64,000 bases of DNA from Phyllobacterium endophyticum (GTDB lineage Bacteria; Pseudomonadota; Alphaproteobacteria; Rhizobiales; Rhizobiaceae): contig NZ_PGGN01000003.1 of NCBI RefSeq assembly GCF_003010935.1, forward strand, positions 496,001 through 560,000, read 5' to 3'. A model generated the notes under the pieces. The model did not search any database. It was not told the DNA's origin and worked only from the letters and a program-made list of their open reading frames with translations. The position numbers were made by a program, and so were the translations under genes. Positions 44,526 to 53,978 of the stretch are shown here, one piece after another (positions within the stretch are counted from its first letter, which is position 1; every line of letters starts with the position of its first letter).

Positions 44526-45446
44526 TTACGCTGCTATTCGGCGGCTATTGACCATCTCCACGAGCTTCCGCGCGCGAGCAAGGCTATCCGCTTGCTCACC
44601 GGCAAAACGGTCCCCGGTTATTTCCATGATCAGCATCGTGTCCGGCAGGAATGTAAGCTTTGAAAAAATCTCCTCCCAAGGAATGTCGCCCCAGCCGATC
44701 GGCAGATGCAGGTCGCCTATGCCGAGCGCGGTTGCTTCGGCCGGGTGATAAAACTTCGTCATGCTGTATGGACGGCCAAAGCTGTCATGCACATGCAAAT
44801 GGCCGGTGACCGGAGCCATGGCTCCGATCTGCTCCTGCCAATCGAGACCAAGCCTTGTGCACTCGATATAGGCATGGCTGAAGTCGATAAGCGCACAGAC
44901 GTTCGGACTGTTGACGGCGCAAACAGTTTCACCAATCTTTGCCGGCGTCTGGCGATAATCCGCATCGCTGAGCGCAAAGATGTTTTCCAATGCAATCCTG
45001 ACGCCGTAGCCCTGCGCAACTTCGGCCATTTCTGCCAATGTATCGCGCTCCATCTGGTCGAGATCGCCAATCCGCGTCAGCGCCGGCATCTTGGCATGCC
45101 CGCCATGGTGGACGAGAATTCCCGCCTCCACGCGATTGCACAACTCGAGCATCGCGCGAACGACCGACTTCTGCAGCGCCAGATGTTCCCTGTCCATGAA
45201 GTTGGATACGATCTGGCCGTGGACGCTATAACGCAGATCGAACTGGCGGGTAATTTCCAGCAGGCGCTCTGCCCGTCCGGGGATGATCCGGCCCCCGGAA
45301 ATGAGTTGTTCGCCATAGAGTGAGAGTTCGGCAGCGGTCGCGCCAAGGTCACTGATCGACCGCAACGAACCCTCCAGCACGTCGAAATTGCCGACGCCTG
45401 TATAGGTGCAGAAACCAACGGCCGATATGATAGATCCGGCATTCAT
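44526..45446 (-). CDS. Sugar phosphate isomerase/epimerase (TIM barrel)
   Basis: Xylose-isomerase-like TIM-barrel protein of 306 residues, distinct from the one at 39182. Probable metal-site residues are in HHGGHAKMP, IALENIF, CALIDFSHAY, HLHVHDSFG and LIMEITGDRF. GAAAGGAACAATC precedes the ATG at 45446. It is a single gene on the minus strand, divergent from the GST gene. Reaction unknown; epimerase or dehydratase activity on a sugar derivative is possible. Confidence 0.83.
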   Translation of the reverse strand: MNAGSIISAVGFCTYTGVGNFDVLEGSLRSISDLGATAAELSLYGEQLISGGRIIPGRAERLLEITRQFDLRYSVHGQIVSNFMDREHLALQKSVVRAMLELCNRVEAGILVHHGGHAKMPALTRIGDLDQMERDTLAEMAEVAQGYGVRIALENIFALSDADYRQTPAKIGETVCAVNSPNVCALIDFSHAYIECTRLGLDWQEQIGAMAPVTGHLHVHDSFGRPYSMTKFYHPAEATALGIGDLHLPIGWGDIPWEEIFSKLTFLPDTMLIMEITGDRFAGEQADSLARARKLVEMVNSRRIAA

Positions 45447-45617
45447 GATTGTTCCTTTCGAATGCAGCCTAAGCTGCCGCGATCGACTTTTTTCTATTGT
45501 GTTTCAACTTGGGCGCCTCGTCGAGACGCAAACCTCCCGGGAGAACAAATAGCTGGCGATTACCACATTGCCATGTTTGGCTGCTAAACCACCCGTCGAA
45601 ACCTGAAGGAGACCTCG

Positions 45618-46340
45618 ATGGCCTATGAACTCTACTACTGGGACGGATTGCAGGGTCGCGGCGAATTCGTGCGGCTGGCCTTCGAAGAGGCTGGTGTCGA
45701 ATATATAGACGTTGCGCGGCAGGAGGATGGTACCGGATCGATGATGAAATGGATGAAGAGCAAATCCGACGCCCACATCCCCTTTGCGCCGCCCTTCATA
45801 AAAGACGGCGATCTCATCGTGTCCCATGTGGCCAATATTTTGCTCTATCTCGGACCCAGGCTGGACCTTGCGCCGCAGGATGAAGCATTGCGCTTTGTCG
45901 CGAACGGGTTGCAGTTAACGATCACCGACTTTGTGGCCGAGGTGCATGATACGCACCATCCAATCGCCACGACCCGATATTATGAGGACCAGAAGGACGC
46001 CGCAAAACAGCGCTCGGCCGACTTCATCGAGAATCGCATACCGAAATTCATGTCCTACTTCGAGCGTGTGCTTGAGAACAATCCGGAGGGGAGCGAACGC
46101 GCTGTGGGGAGCGCACTCAGCTATGTCGACCTGTCCCTGTTCCAGATAGTCGAAGGCTTGCGATATGCATTTCCGCGAGGCACGAAGCATCTTGGCGTCC
46201 GCTATCCAAAGATCATCGCCGTTCACGATGCTGTCGAAAAGCGGCCCAACATTCAAAGTTATCTTGCCTCGGGTCGCCGGCTCAAATTTAATGAATCCGG
46301 CATTTTCCGTCATTATCCCGAACTCGATCAGGACAATTGA
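45618..46340 (+). CDS. Glutathione S-transferase family protein
   Basis: Cytosolic GST-fold protein of 240 residues. The N-terminal thioredoxin-like domain is at residues 1-85 (ELYYWDGLQGRGEFVRLAFE; PPFIKDGDLIVSHVANILLY) and the helical C-terminal domain occupies the rest. The active-site tyrosine would be Tyr6 or Tyr7. It lies just before gamma-glutamyltransferase, another glutathione enzyme. Substrate unknown. Confidence 0.9.
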   Translation: MAYELYYWDGLQGRGEFVRLAFEEAGVEYIDVARQEDGTGSMMKWMKSKSDAHIPFAPPFIKDGDLIVSHVANILLYLGPRLDLAPQDEALRFVANGLQLTITDFVAEVHDTHHPIATTRYYEDQKDAAKQRSADFIENRIPKFMSYFERVLENNPEGSERAVGSALSYVDLSLFQIVEGLRYAFPRGTKHLGVRYPKIIAVHDAVEKRPNIQSYLASGRRLKFNESGIFRHYPELDQDN

Positions 46341-46428
46341 ACCACCCTCCCGCGTGCTTTTATGCTGGACATAAAGTGCAGGAACGGTTCCATTGCAGCG
46401 CAAGATTTTTCATGTGGGAGGGATGATC

Positions 46429-48174
46429 ATGGACTGTCGTTCTCTGAGAACCAGCGTGTTTGGCCTGGCGTTGAGCATTGCCACGATGCCCGCGTTTACG
46501 GCCTTCGCCGCATCGCCGGACCCGGTCAAGGCAGAGCATGGCATGGTGGTCACCGCGCAGCATCTGGCATCGCAGGTCGGCGTGGACGTTCTGAAAAATG
46601 GCGGCAACGCCGTCGATGCAGCTGTGGCTGTCGGGTATGCGCTGGCGGTTGTTTATCCGACAGCGGGCAATATCGGCGGCGGGGGCTTCATGACCATCCG
46701 CCTGAAAGATGGCAAGACCACCTTCCTTGATTTTCGCGAGCGTGCACCACTTGCTTCGACCAAGACCATGTACCTGGATGACAAGGGCAATATGGTCAAA
46801 GGTCTAAGCACCGATGGATATCTTGCCATCGGCGTGCCCGGTTCCGTTCTCGGCTTCGAAACGGCAAGAACGAAATATGGGACCAAATCGCGCGAAGAGT
46901 TGATGGGCCCCGCCATTCGTTACGCACGCGATGGTTTCGTCCTTGATCAGGGTGATGTGACCTCGCTCCAAAGCGGCGCAAAAAAACTTGGCAAGGACAA
47001 AGCGGCAGCGGAGATATTCCTGAAGCCTGACGGCAAGACCTACGCGATTGGAGAAACCCTGATCCAGACGGACCTGGCGGCGACCCTCTCCGGCATTTCG
47101 CAGAAAGGTCCGGAAGCCTTCTACAAGGGTCCCACGGCCGATGCCATCGTCAAAGCCAGCGAGGCGACCGGCGGCATCCTCGCCAAGGCCGATTTCGAAC
47201 AATATACGGTTCGCGAGCTCGAACCGGTCAAATGCAATTACCGGGGATATGAAATCGCGTCCTCTCCGCCGCCAAGCTCTGGAGGCGTCATCATTTGCGA
47301 GATTTTGAACATCCTTGAGGGCTACCCGCTGGGATACCTGGGATATGGCTCGGCTGAGACTGTTCACGCAATGATCGAAGCGATGCGCTTTGCCTATGTC
47401 GATCGCAACACGTCTCTTGGCGACCCGGATTTTGTCGACAATCCCGTCAAGAAATTGCTCGACAAGCAATATGCCAGGGAAATCCGCGAGAAAATAAGCC
47501 CCTTCAAGGCGGGCGTGTCCCAGGAATTGATGCCGAAAGGCTTTGGCGAAAGCACAGAGACGACACATTATTCAATTGTCGACGACGAAGGAAACGCAGT
47601 CGCCGTGACCTACACGCTCAATGGCTCCTTCGGCGCCGGGGTGGTTGCACCGGGAACTGGCATATTGCTCAACAATGAAATGGACGATTTCACTGCTAAG
47701 CCCGGTGCGCCCAATCTCTACGGCCTGGTCCAAGGCGAAGCGAACGCCATTCAGCCGAAGAAAACGCCGCTATCCTCGATGAGCCCGACGATCATCTCTA
47801 AAGACGGGAAGCCGTTCATGGTCATTGGCAGCCCGGGGGGCGCGCGCATCATCACGATTACGCTTGAAGCGATTGTCAATGTCGTTGACCACGGCATGAA
47901 TATCCAGGAAGCCATCGATACGCCACGCATTCATCATCAGTGGCTGCCGGACAAGGTCTACATGGAGCCCTATGCACTTTCCGCCGATACTCGCAAGATT
48001 TTGGCGGAGATGGGTCATGATGTCGAGATCGACAAGAGCTGGACCATCTGGGGACAAGCTGCCGGCATTCTCGTTGGCGGCGAAAGCCTTGGCGATATCG
48101 AAAAGGGCGGTGGCGCACGCTATAACGGAGCTATCGACAGCCGCTCGGGATCAGGGGAAGCGCTAGGATACTAG
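46429..48174 (+). CDS. ggt: Gamma-glutamyltransferase (GGT)
   Basis: Periplasmic N-terminal-nucleophile enzyme, 581 residues, that cleaves or transfers the gamma-glutamyl group of glutathione. A signal peptide covers about residues 1-28 (ending TAFAAS). The autoprocessing nucleophile is T378 in TTHYSIVDDEG, and the gamma-glutamyl site motifs NNEMDDF, PLSSMSPTI and GSPGGARIIT are intact. Cleavage gives a large subunit of about 39 kDa and a small one of about 21 kDa. The ATG at 46429 has GGGAGGG at proper distance; two earlier ATGs do not. Confidence 0.96.
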   Translation: MDCRSLRTSVFGLALSIATMPAFTAFAASPDPVKAEHGMVVTAQHLASQVGVDVLKNGGNAVDAAVAVGYALAVVYPTAGNIGGGGFMTIRLKDGKTTFLDFRERAPLASTKTMYLDDKGNMVKGLSTDGYLAIGVPGSVLGFETARTKYGTKSREELMGPAIRYARDGFVLDQGDVTSLQSGAKKLGKDKAAAEIFLKPDGKTYAIGETLIQTDLAATLSGISQKGPEAFYKGPTADAIVKASEATGGILAKADFEQYTVRELEPVKCNYRGYEIASSPPPSSGGVIICEILNILEGYPLGYLGYGSAETVHAMIEAMRFAYVDRNTSLGDPDFVDNPVKKLLDKQYAREIREKISPFKAGVSQELMPKGFGESTETTHYSIVDDEGNAVAVTYTLNGSFGAGVVAPGTGILLNNEMDDFTAKPGAPNLYGLVQGEANAIQPKKTPLSSMSPTIISKDGKPFMVIGSPGGARIITITLEAIVNVVDHGMNIQEAIDTPRIHHQWLPDKVYMEPYALSADTRKILAEMGHDVEIDKSWTIWGQAAGILVGGESLGDIEKGGGARYNGAIDSRSGSGEALGY

Positions 48175-48178
48175 CCGT

Positions 48179-49354
48179 CTAAAGCTTGAGATCCAGCATT
48201 CGCCCACGCAATTGCCGGATCGTCCCGGCATTGGCATTGGCGAAGGCAAAGCGAAGAAACTGTTTTTGCCCGGCGCCAAAATACTCGCCGGGGACGCTAA
48301 GTATGCCAGCCTCCTTGGCCAGGTGCTCCGCTACTTCCGCCGATGCCCGGTCCTCAAATGGGTGACGGACAAAGGCAAAATAGGCGCCAAGCGCTTCAAG
48401 CCGCCAGCCGCCGAGATCGGTCATGTTTTCGGATAGCGCCTGCGCACGCGCTTCAATCTCCAACCGGTTGCCCGCTCGCCATTCAGCCAGGGCCGGCAAG
48501 GCCCGCGCGACCGCACCTTGTGCGGCGCGAGGCGCGCAAATCTGCAGATTGTCCATGATCTTGGCGATTTCTTCTACGACGTTTTCGCCGGCAGTGAGTG
48601 CGCCCAGCCGATGTCCGGGAATACAGAACGATTTTGAGAAACTGTAGAGCTGGATCAGGTGGTCCTGCCAGTTTTCCTCGCTGAGCAAGCCATGCGGTAC
48701 TCCGAAATCGCTGGGCAGGAAATCGCGATAGGTTTCGTCCAGAATAAGCCAGATAGCATTTTTCCTGCAGACATCGAAAATCGCTTGCAACTGCGCAGGC
48801 GGATAGATGGCGCCCGTCGGATTGTTCGGCGTCACCAATGCAAGCGCACGCACGCCGGGGGTGAGAGCCTCCTCGACGGCTTCGACGGTAGGCACGAAAC
48901 CCTTGGCAGCGCCGCACTCGACCAAGCCTGTCTTGATCCCCAGCATGGAAAGCGTCGTTTCATGGTTGAAATAGAAGGGATCGGTCATCAGCACAGTGTC
49001 ACCAGCTTTCGCAACAGCCATAACTGCGCAGATAAAGGCCTGATTGCAGCCCGATGTGACATGGATGTTGGCACCGGAGATGTTTGCGCGATAGAGCTCG
49101 CACACATGTGCCGCGTAGGCCTCGCGCAGGTCTGCTTCACCCTCGATTGCGCCGTAGTTGGTGTAGGCAAGCGATGAGGCGGCTTCACCCAGCCAACGCA
49201 GCATGTCCGGATGTGGCGGATAGCCGGGAACGGCCTGAGAGAGATCGATCAAAGGGCCGAAGCTGCCATTGTAGTCTTTGCCCCAAGCTTGTACGGCCGG
49301 TATGGGCGGGGGCGACAGGCGGGTGACAAGCGGGTTGAGCAATGCAGCAGTCAT
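48179..49354 (-). CDS. Aminotransferase class I/II
   Basis: Fold-type I PLP aminotransferase, 391 residues. K241 (SFSKSFCIPGHRLG) binds PLP, D206 (LILDETYRDF) contacts the pyridine nitrogen, and VTPNNPTGAIYP holds the conserved Asn. It lies nine bases after a LysR gene and converges on ggt (four-base gap). Being in the same run as a LysR regulator that is divergent from a ureohydrolase operon, it may transaminate an amino acid of that pathway, for instance arginine or GABA. That link is inference. Confidence 0.9.
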   Translation of the reverse strand: MTAALLNPLVTRLSPPPIPAVQAWGKDYNGSFGPLIDLSQAVPGYPPHPDMLRWLGEAASSLAYTNYGAIEGEADLREAYAAHVCELYRANISGANIHVTSGCNQAFICAVMAVAKAGDTVLMTDPFYFNHETTLSMLGIKTGLVECGAAKGFVPTVEAVEEALTPGVRALALVTPNNPTGAIYPPAQLQAIFDVCRKNAIWLILDETYRDFLPSDFGVPHGLLSEENWQDHLIQLYSFSKSFCIPGHRLGALTAGENVVEEIAKIMDNLQICAPRAAQGAVARALPALAEWRAGNRLEIEARAQALSENMTDLGGWRLEALGAYFAFVRHPFEDRASAEVAEHLAKEAGILSVPGEYFGAGQKQFLRFAFANANAGTIRQLRGRMLDLKL

Positions 49355-49363
49355 GGGATTGTC

Positions 49364-50416
49364 CTATCGGGTATCGGTCTTGGCACGGCGCTTGAGAGCC
49401 GCGCGATCAAGCCGTTTCGGGCGTGTCGTCGGAATGGATGGGGGTGCTGCCAGGCGCTCCGGCGAGCTTACCTTGCCGCCGTTGCGCCGCCGGATGATCC
49501 GGCGAGCCGATGTTTGCGGTTCCGTGATCGTATCGGTCTCCAGCGATGCAAACAGCCAGTCGATGAAAACCTTGACAATGGGGGCATTGCGCACCTCGTT
49601 GCGGCAGGCGACATAGAACGCATCATTGGCGGGTACCGTCAGGTCGAAGGGCACGATCAACTCGCCCTTTGCAATAAGATTACTTGCCGTAATCGTATCA
49701 CCCAAGGCCACGCCCTGGCTGTAGACCGCAGCCTCCGTCGAGAGCCGTGCATCGCTCATGAAGTGCTGGGCGCCACGGGCATGCTCCGTCGCGTCGGCAG
49801 CCGCGAGCCAGGTGTTCCACTCGCGTCCATCATCACCATGCAGGAGAACGTGATTGCGAAGATCGCGCACGGATCGCAGCGGCCGCATGTTGAGCAGGGT
49901 CGGGCTGGCGACAGGAAAAAGTTTAAGCGTGGTCCAGAGACGTACCCAGCAGTCGGTCCAATTGCCATGACCATAAAGCACGCAGACGTCGACATCCGCC
50001 GAGTGCAACTGGCTCGATTCGTTCGAGGCGATAAGGGTAAGCCTGATATCAGGATATTGCTCGGTAAACTGGTTCATCCTTGGAATAAGCCAAAGTGAAA
50101 GCAGCGCCGGCACGCACGTCACTGTCAGCTCGCCGCTCGTCGTCGGACGCTTTATCAATGCGGTCGTCGCCGCAATGTCTTCGAATGCTTTCGACACCGT
50201 CGGCAGCAGGAGCGCACCCTGTGGCGTCAGCTTGAGCCGTTGCGCCCCGCGTTCGAAAAGCTGGACATCGAGCGTGGCCTCCAGAGCCTTGATCTGATGG
50301 CTGATCGCTCCGTGGGTTACGTTGAGCTCGCGCGCGGCGGCGCTTACAGAGCCATGCCGCGCGGTCGCCTCGAAAGCGCGCAGGGGGTTCAGGGGGGGCA
50401 GCCGGCCTGGGGTCAT
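49364..50416 (-). CDS. LysR family regulator (GcvA-like)
   Basis: LysR-type regulator of 350 residues with an N-terminal helix-turn-helix at 8-66 (GSVSAAARELNVTHGAISHQ) and an effector domain from about residue 92. An Arg/Pro-rich C-terminal extension of about 45 residues (after WLFASLETDT) is unusual for the family. It is divergent from the ureohydrolase operon, and an LTTR-type site lies between. It probably activates that operon in response to a guanidino or amino compound. Confidence 0.9.
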   Translation of the reverse strand: MTPGRLPPLNPLRAFEATARHGSVSAAARELNVTHGAISHQIKALEATLDVQLFERGAQRLKLTPQGALLLPTVSKAFEDIAATTALIKRPTTSGELTVTCVPALLSLWLIPRMNQFTEQYPDIRLTLIASNESSQLHSADVDVCVLYGHGNWTDCWVRLWTTLKLFPVASPTLLNMRPLRSVRDLRNHVLLHGDDGREWNTWLAAADATEHARGAQHFMSDARLSTEAAVYSQGVALGDTITASNLIAKGELIVPFDLTVPANDAFYVACRNEVRNAPIVKVFIDWLFASLETDTITEPQTSARRIIRRRNGGKVSSPERLAAPPSIPTTRPKRLDRAALKRRAKTDTR

Positions 50417-50451
50417 GCATTTCCCTTAGCTGTCAAACGTTCAAAAGTCAT

Positions 50452-50466
50452 GTGAGATTTACTCAC
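50452..50466. promoter_or_regulatory. LysR box between the LysR gene and the ureohydrolase operon
   Basis: GTGAG-ATTTA-CTCAC, a perfect inverted repeat. It contains the T-N11-A form of LysR sites (T at 50453, A at 50465). It lies 36 bases from the LysR start and about 160 bases upstream of the ureohydrolase start. Confidence 0.65.
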
Positions 50467-50628
50467 GCGGCAAGCTATAACAATGTCAATTGCTTTTCCG
50501 TTCGTTTTGCAACGATAATGGGCCCAACGAGGCAAAAGCCCGGGGAACAGATTGCGACGGATTTATTCATAAGCCCGAGAGGCCACGTCCTTCTTACCCC
50601 CCGCGGCCGCAGATAATGGGACATTGTC

Positions 50629-51690
50629 ATGGCATCCTGGGATGAGGCAAAGCTAAATGAGCTTCGCGCGAAATATGGCGAGAGCCATGGCGGCGAGCTT
50701 TTTGATCCGACGTTCCGCAAAGTCGCAGACAAGATATTCTCCAAGAGCGGTACCCGCCTTGCGCCTTATGCCGGCGTCCCTACGTTTCTTGCTGCCCCCC
50801 ACATGTCCGTCGACGCTGCAGCGCCGGATTTTGGCAATCTGCAGGTGGCCATTGTTGGCGTTCCCATGGATCTTGGCGTGACCAATCGCACCGGCTCGCG
50901 CTTCGGACCACGGGCACTGCGCACAATTGAACGGATCGGGCCCTACAACCACGTCCTCGAATGCGCGCCGGTATTTGACCTGCGCGTCGCTGATATCGGC
51001 GATGTCCCATTTGCCAGCCGCTACAGGCTGGAGCAGAGCCATGATGATATCGAACGCCGCATCAATCAGATCGTCGATGCAGGCGTGGTACCGCTCAGCG
51101 TAGGTGGCGACCACTCGATCACCCACCCGATCCTTAAAGCAATCGGCAAGAACCGGCCCGTGGGCTTGATCCACATCGACGCCCATTGCGACACCGGTGG
51201 CGCTTTCGACCAGACCAAGTTCCACCACGGCGGTCCTTTCCGCAATGCTGTTCTCGATGGCGTGCTCGATTCGAGCCGCACCATCCAGATCGGCATTCGC
51301 GGTTCGGCGGAATACCTGTGGGAGTTCTCGTACGAATCGGGAATGACCGTCATACATGCGGAAGAAGTGACCGGCATGGGCATCCCTGCCATCATAGCGA
51401 AAGCACGCGAAATCATCGGGGATGGTCCGACCTATCTTTCCTTCGACATCGACAGTCTCGATCCGAGTTTCGCGCCGGGTACCGGAACGCCTGAAATCGG
51501 CGGCCTGACGACGCGCGAGGTCCTTGAACTCATCCGGGGCCTGAAGGGTATCAATCTCGTCGGCGGCGACGTGGTGGAAGTAGCACCGCAGTATGACTCG
51601 ACGACAAACACGGCCCATGCAGGCGCACAGGTCCTGTTCGAGATACTCAGCCTGATGGTGTTCAGCCCGTTTGTACAGGGCACACGCTGA
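50629..51690 (+). CDS. Ureohydrolase (agmatinase/guanidinobutyrase-like)
   Basis: Dinuclear-manganese ureohydrolase of 353 residues that releases urea from a guanidino compound. Metal ligands occur in SVGGDHSITH (His), IHIDAHCDT (Asp, His, Asp) and SFDIDSLDPSF (two Asp). The N-terminal 60 residues precede the catalytic core, as in agmatinase and guanidinobutyrase/guanidinopropionase. Which substrate is used cannot be fixed; the operon (nitrilase, FAD oxidase, polyamine-type importer) favours agmatine or a guanidino acid over arginine. Confidence 0.88.
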   Translation: MASWDEAKLNELRAKYGESHGGELFDPTFRKVADKIFSKSGTRLAPYAGVPTFLAAPHMSVDAAAPDFGNLQVAIVGVPMDLGVTNRTGSRFGPRALRTIERIGPYNHVLECAPVFDLRVADIGDVPFASRYRLEQSHDDIERRINQIVDAGVVPLSVGGDHSITHPILKAIGKNRPVGLIHIDAHCDTGGAFDQTKFHHGGPFRNAVLDGVLDSSRTIQIGIRGSAEYLWEFSYESGMTVIHAEEVTGMGIPAIIAKAREIIGDGPTYLSFDIDSLDPSFAPGTGTPEIGGLTTREVLELIRGLKGINLVGGDVVEVAPQYDSTTNTAHAGAQVLFEILSLMVFSPFVQGTR

Positions 51691-51699
51691 TGCACAAAA

Positions 51700-51747
51700 A
51701 ATCCGGAAACCAAGAATGTTGAAGCCAAAGATGGCATCATCCGGATT
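51700..51747 (+). other. Structured spacer between ureohydrolase and binding-protein genes
   Basis: Perfect 8-bp inverted repeat AATCCGGA / TCCGGATT enclosing 32 bases that contain a smaller GCC-N6-GGC helix. It lies in the 90-base spacer after the ureohydrolase stop. It may be an RNA processing or stability element; no U-tract follows. Confidence 0.45.
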
Positions 51748-51780
51748 GTCCCAAACAAATAACAACGAAGGGGAATACAG

Positions 51781-52587
51781 ATGACAATCTACAACACACT
51801 GAAATCATCGTTTGCGGCGCTGTTGCTGTTCGGCGGAGCAACCATCGGCGCTATCACGCATGCTCAGGCGGACGCGATCGACGACATCACCAAGGCAGGC
51901 GTGCTCAATGTCGGTGTCTTTGCCGATTTTCCGCCATTCTCGTCAGCCAGCGCCGATATGACCCTCAAGGGGTACGACATGGACGTCGCTCAGGCTCTCG
52001 CAGACGCCCTCAAGGTCAAGCTCGTTCCGGTCAGTGTTACCGGACAGAACCGCATTCCTTATCTGACCGAGCATCGCGTCGATCTGTTGATGAGCGTCGG
52101 TTATAGCAAGGAGCGCGAACAGGTTATCGACTTCGCCGCTGCCTATGCGCCCTATTACATTGCTGTGATCGGGCCCAAGGCTCTTGAAGTAAGGAACAAG
52201 GACGATCTCGCCGGCAAAAGCATCGCAGTCAATCGCGGCACCCTGGAGGACACATCACTGACCGAAGTTGTTCCAGCGTCTGCTGACGTCAAGCGTTTCG
52301 ACAATTACAATTCAGTTATTCAGGCGTTCATCTCGGGCCAGACACAGCTCATGGTGGTCGGCAACGACGTCGGTGCACAGGTTCTTTCCCGTCAGGAAGC
52401 ACTCGCGCCCGAGCAGAAGTTTCAGTTGCTGACGTCGCCTTCCCACATAGCACTCAACAAGAACGAAGATCGTCTCAAGCAGGCCATCAACGATACGGTC
52501 ACCAAGATGCTGGCGGATGGCAGCCTGAACAAAAGCTCTGAGGCATGGCTCAAGACACCGCTCAATCCAGCGAACCTCAAGGATTGA
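51781..52587 (+). CDS. Amino-acid-type ABC transporter binding protein
   Basis: Family-3 periplasmic binding protein of 268 residues with a signal peptide (residues 1-31, ending AQA-DA). Motifs: GVLNVGVFADFPPFSSASAD, GYDMDVAQALADAL, SVGYSKEREQVIDFAAAY and SIAVNRGTLEDT. GAAGGGGAATACAG precedes the ATG. It is contiguous with two permease genes but no matching ATPase gene directly follows; the only ATPase in the operon is the PotA-like one at 55144. Confidence 0.9.
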   Translation: MTIYNTLKSSFAALLLFGGATIGAITHAQADAIDDITKAGVLNVGVFADFPPFSSASADMTLKGYDMDVAQALADALKVKLVPVSVTGQNRIPYLTEHRVDLLMSVGYSKEREQVIDFAAAYAPYYIAVIGPKALEVRNKDDLAGKSIAVNRGTLEDTSLTEVVPASADVKRFDNYNSVIQAFISGQTQLMVVGNDVGAQVLSRQEALAPEQKFQLLTSPSHIALNKNEDRLKQAINDTVTKMLADGSLNKSSEAWLKTPLNPANLKD

Positions 52588-52590
52588 TTG

Positions 52591-53259
52591 GTGGGCTACA
52601 CGCTCGACTTCGGTTGGTTGAACGGAGCCGTCGGCATGATCGCCAGAGGCGCGGCCATGACGATCTTCCTGATCGCCGTGACCTCCGTCGCCGGCACGAT
52701 CCTCAGCATTTTCGGGGCGGCTGCACGGCGCAGCCGCTATCCGATTTTGCGCGGGGCCGTCGGCGCCTATGTCGAGCTGATACGTAACACGCCTTTTCTG
52801 GTTCAGCTTTTTTTCATCTTCTTTGGGCTGCCGCGTTTGGGCATCCGGCTTGATCCGGTCATCGCCGCGATGCTCGCCATGACGTTGAACATGTCCGCTT
52901 ATACGACGGAAATCGTCGGGTCCGGTCTGGATGCGGTGCCGAAGGGCCAGAAAGAAGCCGCCGCGGCGCTCGGTCTTCAGCCCTGGCTGATATTCATCAA
53001 GATTATCCTGCCGCAGGCGCTGAAGGTCATCTTTCCAGCCCTCACCAGCCAGATCGTCATCATGATGCTGGAGTCTGCGGTCGTCTCGCAGATTGCCGTG
53101 CGCGAACTCACCTATGAAGCAGACATGCTGCAGGCGCGGACCTTCCGTGCTTTCGAAACCTATTTCGTCATCACCCTGGTTTATCTCGGCATGAGCATCG
53201 GCCTGCGCCGTCTGCTGTTTGCCGCCGGGCGCCGCGCGATAGCCGGGGGCATGGCATGA
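52591..53259 (+). CDS. Amino-acid-type ABC transporter permease 1
   Basis: HisM/GlnP-type permease, 222 residues. It has VELIRNTPFLVQLFFIFFG near residue 60 and the EAA-like GQKEAAAALGLQPWLIFIKI near residue 120. GTG at 52591 (AAGGA upstream) is preferred to the TTG at 52588, which directly follows the previous stop. It overlaps permease 2 by four bases. Confidence 0.9.
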   Translation: MGYTLDFGWLNGAVGMIARGAAMTIFLIAVTSVAGTILSIFGAAARRSRYPILRGAVGAYVELIRNTPFLVQLFFIFFGLPRLGIRLDPVIAAMLAMTLNMSAYTTEIVGSGLDAVPKGQKEAAAALGLQPWLIFIKIILPQALKVIFPALTSQIVIMMLESAVVSQIAVRELTYEADMLQARTFRAFETYFVITLVYLGMSIGLRRLLFAAGRRAIAGGMA

Positions 53260-53906
53260 TCGAGTTCACCTTCTGGGACATATTGCGCAATCTCCTTTTG
53301 GCCGCCCGCTGGACGATCCTTCTGTCGATCGTCGCTTTTGCCGGAGGCACGATCGCCGGCCTGGCAATCTTGCTGCTGCGCATATCCAAGCGGCGCTGGC
53401 TGCGTCGTGCCGCCGAATATTACATCGGCCTCTTCCAGGGAACGCCGCTTCTGATGCAACTGTTCCTGCTGTTTTTCGGTTTGCCCCTGCTCGGTTTTCG
53501 AATAGAGGCCTGGACCGCCGCGGTTCTGGGGCTGACACTTTGCGCAAGTGCATTCCTTGCCGAAATCTGGCGCGGCGGTGTGCAGTCACTGCCAAGCGGA
53601 CAATGGGATGCCGGAAGCAGCCTCGGTCTACATTATTTTACACAGCTGCGACTTATCATACTTCCCCAGGCGTTTGTTATCACCCGCGCGCCGACGGTGG
53701 GCTTTCTGGTGCAGTTGATCAAGAGCACTGCATTGACCTCGATCATTGGTTTTGAGGAACTCGTCAGAACATCAAATGCCATCAACAACGCGACTTTTGA
53801 ACCTTTTACCGTCTATGGCCTGGTAGCGCTCATCTATTTTGTTCTGTGCTATCCGCTGACGCGTTATACAAAGATATTGGAGCTTCGCGCCGTAAACCAG
53901 CATTGA
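53256..53906 (+). CDS. Amino-acid-type ABC transporter permease 2
   Basis: HisQ/GlnP-type permease, 216 residues, with FQGTPLLMQLFLLFFGLP near residue 62 and the EAA-type loop GQWDAGSSLGLHYFTQLRLI near residue 115. Two different permeases imply a heterodimer. It overlaps permease 1 by four bases and is followed after 72 bases by a second binding-protein gene. Confidence 0.91.
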   Translation: MIEFTFWDILRNLLLAARWTILLSIVAFAGGTIAGLAILLLRISKRRWLRRAAEYYIGLFQGTPLLMQLFLLFFGLPLLGFRIEAWTAAVLGLTLCASAFLAEIWRGGVQSLPSGQWDAGSSLGLHYFTQLRLIILPQAFVITRAPTVGFLVQLIKSTALTSIIGFEELVRTSNAINNATFEPFTVYGLVALIYFVLCYPLTRYTKILELRAVNQH

Positions 53907-53978
53907 TTGGCGAACGGTCACTTGACAACAAAGCGGGAAATCAGCCGGAACAACGGCTTCAAAAAAGGAGAGATGATT

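Noticed and set aside
50653-51765. Minus-strand open frame of 370 codons
   Set aside because: Antisense to the ureohydrolase gene, which has all metal ligands.
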